A DNA stretch of 64,000 nt from the NCBI GenBank assembly GCA_910574455.1, contig CAJSYZ010000010.1, forward strand, positions 958,770 through 1,022,769. Reading direction: 5' to 3'. Under the pieces are notes generated by a model. It had not been told where the DNA came from. It ran no database searches and saw only the letters and a program-made list of their open reading frames with translations. Position 1 is the stretch's first letter. Each line of letters opens with the position of its first letter. Positions 34,332 to 45,100 of the stretch are shown here, piece after piece. Position numbers and translations under genes: made by a program. This stretch comes from Trichaptum fuscoviolaceum. Its lineage: Eukaryota; Basidiomycota; Agaricomycetes; Hymenochaetales; Trichaptaceae.

Positions 34332-35559
34332 ATGCCTCCGTCAAACTCGTCAACAAGATCAAACCAAGAATTCTCCTTTCCTCTACCAATCTTCGCCTCT
34401 GATGGCCCTCAGCTAGATGCGGCAGCAAGCAGACATCAAGGCCCTGATTTTCACGATTTATTTGCGTCGGCGAGCCAGCCGAGCGGGGGGCCTGGGATTC
34501 TGACGCCTGGCGCAGATCGCACAACATTCGCCAAACAACCTTCAACATCGACGCCCACCGTCTATCCTGGTCGGGATAATTCATCATTATTTCCCCCTAG
34601 AAATTCGGCATTGCGTAGCCATACGCCAGAGGACGTGTTTCCCCAAGGCTTCGACGAGACATTTCTCGGGGAGAATCCAGATTTTGGATATCCTCATTAC
34701 CCTATACCTCTTGACGAGCATGGCAACCCCCATCCCATGCTCCTCGCCTCTCTCAACCTACAGCCATTAGAGCAGCCCCAGCCTCGAGCAAAAACACCTT
34801 ACAATGGCCTTGCTACTCCCCCGAACTCAGCTTCCCCAGGGGGTCAATGGGGAGGGAGGGGGCCGACAAGTCCCGTTTCACCGACAGCAAGTAGGTCAGA
34901 CGACAAATGGCACGTTGTTACGCTGTCCCAAACCCACGCGTCCGAGTACAAACCGCCTTCACGTCGAAAGGAGGCGTTTCAACAACATACACTCTCAACA
35001 AAATCCACCAGTATGGTACCCGTCTGTAGATGAAATCGATAATGCTCAATTTAATGAATATAGCTCGTGGAGAATGGCTTCAGCCTCGCGGACCGTTCGT
35101 CCTCCCAGAAGCGCCCCCAAGAAAGAAGAGGAACTATGGTGAGAACCATGTGAGTGATTCGCGCTGTAGCACGTAATACGGGCTTAATTATTCTCGAAGT
35201 CCGAGATGGGCTGGGTCCTTGCAAAGCTACGTGAACCAGGAGAGGGTCGCCCAAAATATTCATGGAACATAGCACAGATACATGTGGGTAGTCTCTTGCA
35301 TGACCTCACATATTGTTGACCCAGCATCTCACTCCAGAACCCGAGGTTCAATCACTACCTTATCCTTAGTGGTCCTTGGGCGGGCCAGATTAAGACCATC
35401 CGGGGTTTTGACCGAGTGCCCTACAGCCAGGACCAGGTCGCAAAGTTTCGGAGCCAGAAACAATACGTGCATGAGGAAATTAGGATGTCTGAAGATGAGA
35501 TCTCCCTGAAAAGCTCGTCATTTGCGGTCGATGCAGCGACCAGCGGACTGGGCTTGTGA
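34332..35559 (+). CDS. orphan protein with disordered N-terminus and KOW-like C-terminus
   Basis: Family not recognised. Exons 34332-35010, 35064-35149, 35200-35283 and 35338-35559 give 356 residues. At first sight the frame seems broken near 35011, but a GT-AG intron (35011-35063, donor GTATGG) restores it, and two further 50-54-nt introns continue the frame to the stop at 35557. Residues 1-225 are Ser/Pro/Gly-rich and probably disordered. The C-terminal ~130 residues look folded: GEWLQPRGPFVLPEAP, SEMGWVLAKLREPGEGRPKY, NHYLILSGPWAGQIKTIRGF, DQVAKFRSQKQYVHEE. The segment LILSGPWAGQIKTI resembles a KOW turn (GPxxGxxG) but lacks the final Gly. The start is the ATG at 34332; an in-frame upstream extension to 34146 exists. 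Confidence 0.7.
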
Positions 35560-35968
35560 CCCATAAATGGATGAAACATGTTTGTTCCCGACGAGCCAGG
35601 ACAAGATGATCAATATTGCATATGACGATGGCGATGAACGACAATAAGCGACGAACATAGCGATGCATTTCATACCTTCAGTTTACCTTTCACTTCACTT
35701 GTATGGAATCTTTCCCCCGCACTATCCCATTTTAGCCACTTCGCCTAGACGCGCATATTATTCTTCACGTTTCCATGTATATATAATGTACAATACAACG
35801 TACAGTCTGGAGAACATAACGGGCATCTCAAATACACATCAAGGTAGATATTCCTTTTCTTCCACAGTTCGTTGGCTTCGCGGAAGTATGGGATACACAG
35901 TCCGTCTTCTCGCATGAAAGATGGAGAGCATCAGTTCGAAGATATGGTCGCATGTCAAGATGCGGTGG
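35560..35968. other. convergent 3' spacer
   Basis: A 409-bp spacer between the stop codons of the orphan gene (+) and SDS23 (-). No gene or clear element. Confidence 0.5.
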
Positions 35969-37592
35969 CTATTGTCCAAATAAGCTTCTTATCTCACCAG
36001 ATGTTTGAGAGGACGTACCGGCAGAAGAGGCACGGCGGTGGCGTTGCATCCTAGTTGGATCAATGTCAGGTAGATTTAAGAGGCGGGCGAAGAGCGCCAG
36101 TACTACGGTATAGTTGTGTCAGAAGTGCAATCATATTGTTCCGACGAGCTTTGTAGACTAACCGTCAACGACTGAAACTAGGCCCCGCAGATGAAAGGTT
36201 TGTTGGCTCGCCGATATAGGCGAAACAGTATGTATAGGTGACGGTGGTGGTTTAGTAGCGATCGGAGAAGAGCTAACAGGAGATTCGGTAATGAAAACAC
36301 GATGTGCATTCGCTATAGGAACAAAACAAACATTAGCAATGCACTTGAGAGGAGTCAACGAAATACACACTGGCAAGAATCTTTTCTATCGTGTAGCGAA
36401 GAGATGTAGCAGCTGAGACACTGTAGACTTCGTATGAATGTTTTGAGATGTTATGATGGAAAACCGTGTAGGCAAAAGAACGAATCTACCTGGGTATTTG
36501 TCTACACCATCCATGGATCCATCTGGTTCCTGTAAAGATTGATAAGGCTGAAAGCAAAAGCTTCCTATAGTCTTATGACTTTACCTTGATCTTAGCCACA
36601 AACTGATGGAGTGGTAGGGTTAAGATTGACTTATCCTGTGATCGAACCACCATCTATGCCGTAGCTTATTTAGAGCAATTAGACGTGGATTGCGAAGGGC
36701 ACAGACCTTTCCAATGTCCGTAACACTCACCGCACTCAGCAGGTTCATCAACTGAGCGGTCGGATTGTCTTCCACAATTGCGACGCTACTTACGCCCTGC
36801 TCGCTCATAAGTTTCATTGCATCTTGAACTGTATCGCTTGCTGTACTGTATACAACGGCCGATCTGAGATTAAGGCATGGAAGAGAGAGGGAATGTAGTG
36901 GATTGGAGAGGTAGCGATTCAGCGCCGCACTGAACTGAGAGTGTGAATGGAAGTAAGCGAGGAGGGATCGATCTGTTACGAAGCCGAGATAAGAGGGAGG
37001 GTCACAATTCGTGCGAATGAGAACTAAGGGAATGTTAGGATTTAATTGTAAACATCTTAATGTAGGTGTACCTCGATGATTTACTTTTGAAAATATATCC
37101 AGCAACTCAACTATCGTATCCGAATCACACAGCGTCACTAATGGGTTCTTCTCGGATAGATCTAGTATTCATCCTAAATCCGATGATTTGCATAGTGTTC
37201 AAAGAATACACATACTGCTGACCAGGGACACAGGTACTTTCCCTGATTTTGCAGCGCCAATTACCTTGGAAGCACGTGTATTGTCGTGCAATTGAGCAGG
37301 TGTGAGCGTATGTTGAGTCGCAGCCAGGGTAAGAAAGGCATTGACATCTGCGAACTATGCGAAGCCCCAATTAGCAATGAAATATCGCCTCTCGTTGATG
37401 TAACCGCACATCGAATAACCCAACATATGTTTTGGTGCCAGATGCATCCTGATCACTGGATTGGATAAGCAAACAACTCGTATTATTTGATAATAGGACC
37501 TGTTAGATCGTCAGCAACAGCCGGGTACACAAGGCTCACTGATCTTACATCGCAGGCATCTTCAACGGCAGTGTCAGCTTCGATTGAAACAA

Positions 37593-37599
37593 CTACATC
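37593..37599. repeat. target-site duplication, left copy (CTACATC)
   Basis: CTACATC directly abuts the left terminal inverted repeat; the same 7 bp follow the right end at 39275-39281. A 7-8-bp duplication suits a hAT-like transposase. Confidence 0.85.
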
Positions 37600-37660
37600 C
37601 AGGAACCCCAGGAAACTATTAAGTACCGATGACAGGATTTCTGTCTGATTGGTACTAAAT
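37600..37660 (+). repeat. left terminal inverted repeat
   Basis: Matches the reverse complement of 39213-39274 with a handful of differences. Within it GTACC...GGTAC arms can pair, so each end also forms its own imperfect hairpin. Confidence 0.85.
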
Positions 37661-37894
37661 ATTAGGATATAGTACCAATATAATTAGTACCGTTAGAATT
37701 TAATACCAATAAATTTAGTGCCAATAGCATTTAAGACTGATAGATTTGGTGCCAATAGCAATTAAAGCAGATAACATTAAGACCAATAGCACCGGCGGCT
37801 CCCGAGCGAACAAATGGCTTGCTTCGACTTCCTGTATTACGCCAGCACAGTCTATGTACGTCGTTCACTTCTTTTATCCCCCTTTCTGTATCTA

Positions 37895-38290
37895 AGCAAC
37901 CCTTATTCTGCTTCTTCGCGATTGGTATGCGTCCCCTCCCCAGCCGTTCGAATACAACTACGACTTCTCTCCTGCTTGGCGCTTTATCGGCACGTACGCA
38001 CACTAGACATCGCGCATCCGCTCACTCGCCGAAGACGCGCTCGCGGGCGCCTTTTCTTTACAAGCCGGCTCTGCGATTCCGCCGTACATCTCTGTGCATA
38101 TTCGGCGCGGCGACTTCGCTAGACGCTGTCCGTCTCGCAGGGACGCGAACGGCACAGATTCGCGCCTCGTTTGCTTCGCGAAGCTCGAGAAGCCCATGGC
38201 AGTGCAGCTACGCGCTACACTCACCCCGGTTGTTCAACGAGGTTCGCCTCGATCTGAGCAAGTTCAAGAGTTACAGTTGGGTCGGGCGCA
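37895..38290 (+). pseudogene. captured fragment of an O-fucosyltransferase-like gene
   Basis: Inside the transposon, broken frames read FEYNYDFSPAWRFIG, then in another frame HVRTLDIAHPLTR, then LAEDALAGAFSLQAG and PPYISVHIRRGDFARRC, then VCFAKL. The HIRRGD motif is characteristic of the GDP-fucose protein O-fucosyltransferase superfamily, and the preceding TLDIAHPL/IPPYISVHIRRGDF order is what I recall from fungal members. At least two frame changes exist, so no functional protein is expected. There is no start codon, promoter or remaining catalytic C-terminus. The G/C-rich composition contrasts with the AT-rich transposon ends, consistent with capture of host coding sequence. Family naming rests on motif recognition only. 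Confidence 0.7.
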
Positions 38291-39212
38291 AAGCGCAGGC
38301 GAGCAACTTTGAGCTCTTCTTCCTCATGGTACGCTCGAGCATACGGTGGATTGCGCTCTACATGCCCGTATGATGAAGCGTCATGTGCCCTGTAGTTAGC
38401 ACTTCTCCTTGCAGGATACCTGGATTCTATGCTGTGCGACTATATATGAGAGGTCGTTCATTCGTGAATTTGGCGCTTACATACCCTGTATACCGTTCTG
38501 GCTATGGCTTTGGGAAAGCGCCTGCCATAGGCTGTTTGATTGAAATAGCGAGGACATGCCTCGCCGCTGAAGAGGTGTTTGCCTCAAATGCTTGATGGAT
38601 GTCGAAGATTCTATATGGCCCCGATAAGTACAGCAATACTAATTGAAGTCATTTGCTTACATTGCCATCTGAGCTTCTCGGCGTTGGTTGACGTCAACAA
38701 TTATCGGTTGTGCAATAGCATCATGAGTGCAGACGATGGTGGGTGCCGGTTGAGAAGCATGTTGAGGACGAGGACAGTGAGCAGGGAGGAGCAGTCCTTA
38801 TCTCCTTATCTCGGCCCTCGGTAACAACAGTTACCGGGGATGAGAAAGCCTAATAAGGAATGCCGTGCAAGCCGAAACCTGCCCTGAAGTTATAACTATA
38901 TTCTTGCACTTGCTCGCACTGTTTCAGTTTGCTTTCTTTATCTCGTACCGTCATAATGAAGGAATATATATATAGTAATGTATTAAGTTAGGACCAATAT
39001 ATTTACACTAACTAGAACTTAATAATAGTACCAATATTGCTTTTGCACTTGCATTTAAGACCAAAATAAAATTAATACCAATAAGCATATTATTAGTATA
39101 AGTGGGTGTTAGAATCACATATTTAGTGCCAATAGGAATTAGTACCGATATATTAGTACCAATAGGATTTAGTACCAATTTATTAAGTGCCGATGTCATT
39201 TAGTACCAATTA

Positions 39213-39274
39213 ATTTAGTACCAATCGGACAGAAATCCTGTCATTGGTACTAAATAAAGTTCCTGGGGTTATTG
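39213..39274 (-). repeat. right terminal inverted repeat
   Basis: Inverted copy of 37600-37660, ending in ...GGGGTTATTG next to the right CTACATC duplication. Confidence 0.85.
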
Positions 39275-39281
39275 CTACATC
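39275..39281. repeat. target-site duplication, right copy (CTACATC)
   Basis: Same 7 bp as at 37593-37599. Collapsing one copy together with the element restores an uninterrupted SDS23 exon. Confidence 0.85.
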
Positions 39282-39507
39282 GTCAATGAGGTCTAACTCG
39301 CGGCAACTGCAGAAGTTAGTGTATGCCATGGAAATCGTACAAGTATCACGCACCTCCTGCTGAGACAGTCTGCCAATGACTTAGCCATTCCTCTGATTCG
39401 CTGTTTGGTGCAAACACCACAGGTGAGTCCCTTCCACCGGTGACTGATATGGAGATAGCAGCTAGATTACGACTGTCTATATCTTGTAATTTATAATCTT
39501 GGTACAT

Positions 39508-39907
39508 TGCGCCTTGAGAGTCTTAAAAACCCGAGCTTGAAAACTAAACCCAGACAAGAAGCTGTTGCTCAACGTCGTGATTTCAGACCAGGATTTTGAT
39601 GGTTTTTGCTATGGCGAAGTTTAAGGGACGATGGCTCGAGAAAGAAAGGAGTGAGGTCTGACATTGAATAGCGAGCAAGGCAGTATTGGAAGTGACATAG
39701 TCAGGACTCGATTTGGCCATATGCGGAGTCGAACTGAAGCAATTGTACATAATCAGACTTGCTAGTAAAATATTTATATGGCAAGTATATGTACCATTTG
39801 GTTTAATAGATACCCACGCTTGGCATAGTAGTAAATATAAGCAAATAACGCGTCGCATTATGCCACGACGGGAAGTCTCCACTCTATAACTCTTGCTCTC
39901 AACCACC
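39508..39907. promoter_or_regulatory. bidirectional promoter region between SDS23 and an F-box gene
   Basis: A 400-bp gap between two divergent start codons, so it should hold both promoters. AT-rich; no specific element identified. Confidence 0.4.
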
Positions 39908-41725
39908 ATGGTAGGTCCATACACCTGTAGAGCTTGCTAAGACTAACATCGATTGTCTTCAATCGTAACAGAACCAATCGTCTAAACGCTCGTATGCCAG
40001 TGTCAATGATGAGGGTGAATCACCACCGTCAGCAAAGAAAGCAAAACTCTCATCGGTAGCTGAGACTGGACAAGCAAGCCAAGCGGGTCCGTCCAGCGAA
40101 TCTACTGTCGCCAATTGTCAGCTTCAGAACTTCAATTTCTTGCTCACCTTATTAACTGAGGCTTTTAGTAAGACGCTCCTCGAGACTTCGCGGAAAGGAA
40201 ACGCCTGGTCCACCAGCGGGTTCTCTTACTCGTTTAGAGAAAGGAAAGTCGACGAAACGTCGAAGGACGAAAGGTTCCTTACAGAAGCTTATGGAAATGC
40301 CAGTCGATATCTTCACCGAAGTTAGTCTTTGCTATTTTGAGGTTTTACGATGCCTAATGCACTTCGGAAGGTTGCTGGGTATCTCGAACCTCAGGATCTT
40401 CTCAATATGGCCCGTTCTGCTCGATCTTTGCGCAACCTACTTATGTCTAAAGACTCAAAGCGAATCTGGCGTATATCACGAGAGGCCTCAGAGATTCCGG
40501 ATTGCCCTGAAGACTTGAGCGAGCCACAGTATGCCGATTTACTGTTCGGTATAGGCTGTTATGTACGGATTGTCCCAATGCATAATCCTTCTCGTTAATG
40601 ATTATCTTCTAGTACTGTGGAAGGGTACGTGCTCATTCGCTATTCTTTTCTTTGCGGATTCGGCTCTGCGGAACCTGTGCAAAAGAACAGTGAGCGACCT
40701 ACACATCTTACCATTATTTAAATTGTTGCTTATTATTATGCATATAGTCTCATAAATGAAGATTCAGTATACGACAAAGTCGATTATTTGGATGAGGCCT
40801 ACGGAAGGGATGCCGCCAAAATGATCTGGCATCTACTCCCATTTTATCATAAACGTGTGTGACGTGTCAGTGGATTGGATTTTGCTTACCGAAGAACCAT
40901 CCCCGTTTAGATTACTCTGAAGGAGTATATCTGCAGAGCAATCGCTATTATGTCTTGTTAGACCGTGCAACGTTCGAGGCTACGATTCAAAAGTATGAAG
41001 GATATCTGCAGGGGCGGAATGCAAGGGGAAAGATTGCATTCGAGAAGGAACAGAAAGAAAACACTATACAAATTATGGAAGTACGTATTATCCAGACTTC
41101 TGGCGGTCTTATTACTGATGGGAGGATGTCATTAGTCTTCAGAGCGCGTTGAGGCTTGGCGAGCAGCCCAAGCAGCTGCGAAAGAAGTTGAACGAGGGCT
41201 AATAAGCAATGCGAGAAAAGAATCGTAAGTCTTTGTTTCAATAGGTTAATAAACTATTTCTGAACGATGCTGTTAGAATTTTAGCAAGACTTAAGGAAAT
41301 AGGTTATGTGGATCAGGATTTTCTTCAATACCATGACACGAGATCCGACTCCACTCGATGGCGAAAGTTGATTTCTGAGGCGAAGCCGCTCACTGATAAA
41401 GGTATGCATCGCGATTCCCCCGATGGCAGAAAATAAAACTCACCTTCTGCCTGTAGTCTGGGATAAGATACTTCCTGAGCTCGTGCAAATCATCGCGAGG
41501 CGACGGGAGGTGCGGGAGAAAGCATCTTATGTCCCGTTCTGCCTGTGTCCGGAGTGCCAAGAGGCTGGTACTGCCGCTATGGACAATCTAGCCAACGCAT
41601 TTGCCGATGCCCTTGACGAGTCGGATGATGACGTTGATTCCGATTTCGACTATGACTCTGACGATGAAGATGCAGGCTTAGGTGGTATACTCGCTACTAT
41701 CATGCTATATTATGGCTTTATGTGA
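39908..41725 (+). CDS. F-box protein with Cys-pair motif and acidic C-terminus, 10 exons
   Basis: Likely SCF ubiquitin-ligase adaptor. Exons: 39908-39910, 39972-40116, 40169-40320, 40371-40562, 40613-40689, 40748-40854, 40911-41080, 41136-41224, 41277-41401, 41457-41725; 442 residues in continuous phase. The first coding exon is just the ATG. The N-terminus is a Ser-rich nuclear-type region with AKKAKL and RRSSRLRGK, then the F-box MEMPVDIFTEVAGYLEPQDLLNMARSARSLRNLLMS, the family-typical EIPDCPEDLSEPQYADLLF, and CYYCGR...RLCGTCAKE, a CxxC...CxxC pair that could bind zinc. Following are a coiled-coil-like region (KEQKENTIQIME, AAQAAAKEVERG) and a second Cys pair CLCPEC. The tail is very acidic (DESDDDVDSDFDYDSDDEDAG). 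A donor-like GTGAGT overlaps the stop, so extension into a further exon near 41970 is possible. Confidence 0.82.
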
Positions 41726-42107
41726 GTAGATGTGGGGAGGATCGGAGCCTCGTCTACCCCTTTTACCTGCTGTCCGTGCGCATTCCGCAATGACGAGTTG
41801 CTAGATCATACAGAACTGTAGAGCCATTGCCTATAGAAGGCGATGATATAATAATTAACCCTTTCCCGTCACCTTAGCTATCTGTCAGAGTCGAAAGGAG
41901 ATTACGCTAAGTAAGATACTTCTGAGACACCGGTCGGTATAGCTATGATCTACCTCTATATGTACACAGGTATGAAATGGGTTTCTTTTCGGATGAATGC
42001 GCATATATGATACAGGATGTATTGGAGACTAATTATATGGAGCTTCTCGGCAAACAACTAAGGCCTTGAGCAAGGTATGGGATCAAACGTATTTTAGAAT
42101 GGAGTCT
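41726..42107. other. convergent 3' spacer
   Basis: A 382-bp gap between the F-box gene and MSH6. Position 41970-42069 stays open and could be a last exon of the F-box gene, but the required 249-nt intron would be long for this locus. Confidence 0.4.
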
Positions 42108-45100
42108 TCATGCGATCGCTATCGTCTGCACGTATCGTGGGGCAGCCTCCTTCAGGCATTTCAGGATGAGCCTTCGCTTCGCTTTATTTTCCGGCAGCTG
42201 AACCTCACCCTTCGCTAGGCGAAGAAGGAATACGAAGTCAGCTTGAGCGACTAGCGGAAGCGTCGAGGTACGGTTGCCCTCGATGCGCTCCTTGAATTGC
42301 TTAGCAAAGTCTGTTGAAATGACTTCCGCTCGCTTTACGACGTCCATAGGCACGCCAGCTAGGTTGGCGACATGAGTTCCAAAGGACGATGAGGCAACGC
42401 CATCCACAAGTTTGTACAAGAAGACGAGCTACAAACCCAGATTGAGTGACAGTCGAGAGGTTATGGGGTGTTGAATCTACGCACTTCGCATTTCTCATCA
42501 TCAACGATTGTTGACATATGCATGTTGCGGATATTTGGGTGGTACGCAAAGTCGTCGGTGAGAGAGCCATAATGCGTCGCAAAGAAGCAAAGTGGTAAGG
42601 TGTGCGTCGCGATTTGATGGAGGACGGCCTTCAAATCGTGTCATGAGCTAATCCGAACTTATTGCAAAGACAAACAGTACCTCTGCTATCGCCATGCCAT
42701 CCTACAGAACAGAAAGCATTAGCATGACTTTGACAGGACAGGTATATGTATCTCACGAAAGTAGACGTGCCACGACCGAGTTCTGTAGACGATATTGGAT
42801 TAGTAGACTCAAACAAAAATTATTAGATACAAACACACCATCAAGGATAACCAAAGAGCGAGGTGTTGCTTCACGGAGGATCTTGCAGCTTGGAGAAAAG
42901 CGTGAGTAAGCTGAGAAGTGGAAGTAAAGGACTGAATACCATTCGTCTAGCTCAACCTTGAAGGTGCTGGCATTAGAAAACATGTTATCGTATGCTCCCA
43001 TTCGTGTCAAAATTGCATCAACAGGGGCTAGTCTGCCAAAAGATGCTAAGCAAAAAAATATTCCCTGTCAAAGGAAGTGGGGGTATACCTGGCTCTCTTT
43101 GCGGGAACCAACATTCCTAGCTGTGCGATAATCTGAATGATCTATTGAGATGATGTAGGTCTTAAGTCATGCGCATAGACGTACAACACCAACAGCAGTC
43201 ATTCGCATAACCTGGTAAAATGGCATAAGTACCGTTCCAACCAACACTCTGGTATAGCTTACCGTTGATTTACCGCTATTAGTCAACATTGGTAATTGAG
43301 AATGGATACATCATACGTTGAATGCATGACTTACCCCATATTTGGACCTAATTGATACTGGTTAGCTAGGCTATCGTCTTTATCCAATTAAGTTCTATAC
43401 CTGTCAAAAGTGCAACTCTTCCTACGTCACCTCCTAATTTGACATCATTGGGAATAAAATTGTCTGATCTGAGGCATAGTGCTGGGTGCCGCAAATCTTC
43501 AAACTCTAGGCTGGCACATTCGCCTGCGTCTTCAGAGAACTCTGGTCTACAAGCCGGTTCACCGATTGCAACGGAGCTCTTCGCCAGGCTGAAAAGACAA
43601 TCTAGTTCAGCAAGAACACGAACCGCTCGAAGCCAAACGTCACGGTCTTTGTCAAATTCTGCGAAGAGTCGGAACTTAAACTCCTTGATCGCAGTATTAC
43701 GCTCTTCTCGAGCTTCTTTAAGCTTTCGAATAGATTGACCAAGTTCGGGTACAACCCAACGTGCGTAAGCCTGAAGACAACAGTAAGAAATGTATACACG
43801 TAAATGTCATGATGTACTCACTTTTGTCCCTCCACTCTTCGTCCAATTCCGCGGTAGTTTCTGTTGACCAGCCTTAGTTTGGACGAGATATATGTCCTAC
43901 GAACATCCATGTTTATGTCAGAAAAGATAGTAATCTGCGATACACGACATGCACACCTTTGTGCCGACGGCACTATGCCAGTATGATAACTTGCACCTGC
44001 AAACATGCGATCAACAATATTGCTCGTACATCTTTTTCGAAGACTGGCCGGTACTAACCCAACTTGCTCTTCCAATTCCTTCAAATCTTCTTCAAGACTA
44101 GACTCAAGACCACTGATTCTTTCCATGACTTCATCATATGTTTTATCCTTGCCGCTCTTAGGCATCAGCTCATCTGAATCTAAAATGGAGTTTTCCAATG
44201 ATGAATACAACGTCAACGCCATGTGTGAAAGTCCTTACCGCTCTCAGGTTTTTCAAAGATATCCTCGATGTTCTTGATATACTGAACCAAATCAGGTGCA
44301 GATCTCAGCAGTCCTGAAACTCCCTTGGAGTTGAACGTATCAGAAACTTCAGAAAGGCTTTCAAACCCCTTGCTAAGCTTCCTAAAGCACTGCTCCATGG
44401 CCACATGGTCAACGTTAGTCAGAGAACGGAAGGGAGTGCGACGCACGGAAAGAACTTTCAGGAAGTCTTTGACTTTACAATTCTTTGCGTGAATGCGCGA
44501 GATGATTCGCTCTAGATCTGGAATTCCTTTCACCAGAGTATTGAAGTCACCTTCAAAGGTAGGATGGTCCATCAGGTCCTGCACGGCATCAAGTCTGTAA
44601 AGCAGCAATCATAATGAGTTTCAGTTGATCTTGGTTGAGAAATTTCTGACCTAGCGTTTATGGCAGAGACCTCTCGAAGGGGCATACACAGCCAGATACG
44701 GAAAAGCCGCTTTCCTGATTGCATGAAAATATGATTAACGAGATCGAGCTCCAGAGACGAGAAAGCAGCATACCAAAAGGCGTGACGCATCGCCCGAGAA
44801 TCTTCAACAAGGAACCTTCATCCGTACCTTCGTTGTTCTGCAGCACCTCCACATGAGCCAAGGTCTGACCATCCAGAACGAGTCCTTGGCCCCTCTTCAT
44901 AGGATCATAGATGTTGAAGTTCTTCATACTCAAAATATCTTTATCGATGTTAAGTTGACGAAGATACCTGTGGTCATTCAAAAGATCAGCATTCTAGAAT
45001 TCCTTTTACTTGAATGCAACTATTCACCAGATCATCGAACCCAACGCCTCAACGGCAGGCTTGCAGGTCAGCATGTCTCTGATTGCATCAGGAATACCCG

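Larger units (their letters stand above)
37600..39274. mobile_element. 1,675-bp non-autonomous hAT-like DNA transposon
   Basis: The ends form terminal inverted repeats of about 61 bp: left 37600-37660 and right 39213-39274, both starting CA..AACCCCAGGAA and sharing the internal block ATGACAGGATTTCTGTC. It is flanked by a CTACATC duplication. Just inside both ends are arrays of a short degenerate unit, TTAGTACCAATA-like, spaced about 14-20 bp (37640-37790 and about 38975-39245), as known for subterminal transposase-binding repeats in hAT elements. No transposase frame is present, so it would need a helper. The centre is G/C-richer and holds a decayed gene fragment. It lies inside the SDS23 coding sequence. 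hAT is inferred from the CA termini, duplication length and subterminal repeats; another cut-and-paste superfamily is possible. Confidence 0.85.
35969..39507 (-). pseudogene. SDS23: SDS23-type CBS-domain protein, disrupted by a transposon
   Basis: Homologue of yeast Sds23/fission-yeast Moc1, a protein with tandem CBS repeats that binds adenine nucleotides and moderates PP2A-type phosphatases in cell-cycle and nutrient control. The 5' part begins at ATG 39507 (MYQDYKLQDIDSRNLAAI), contains EEWLSHWQTVSAG and reaches ELDLIDDV. The 3' part continues SIEADTAVEDACD, VGLFDFADVNAFLTLAAT, KVPVSLVSNLSEKNPLVTL, HRVLIR, GVSSVAIVEDN, AVSVTDIGK, EPDGSMDGVDKYPVYSVSA, AHRVFITESPV, RGLVSVVD and DPTRMQRHRRASSA. 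These match the family in order up to the stop at 35969. Between them, inside one coding exon, sits the 1,675-bp element at 37600-39274 flanked by a 7-bp duplication. All other splice sites are intact, so the insertion looks recent and should abolish normal protein unless it is spliced out. Confidence 0.88.

Noticed and set aside
34975..35142. Apparent frameshift in the orphan gene at 34332
   Set aside because: A canonical 53-nt intron (35011-35063) restores the frame and further introns extend it to a plausible folded C-terminus.
42301..42582. Possible separate small gene on the minus strand
   Set aside because: It is part of the MSH6 ATPase region read in another frame; the MSH6 exons account for the sequence.
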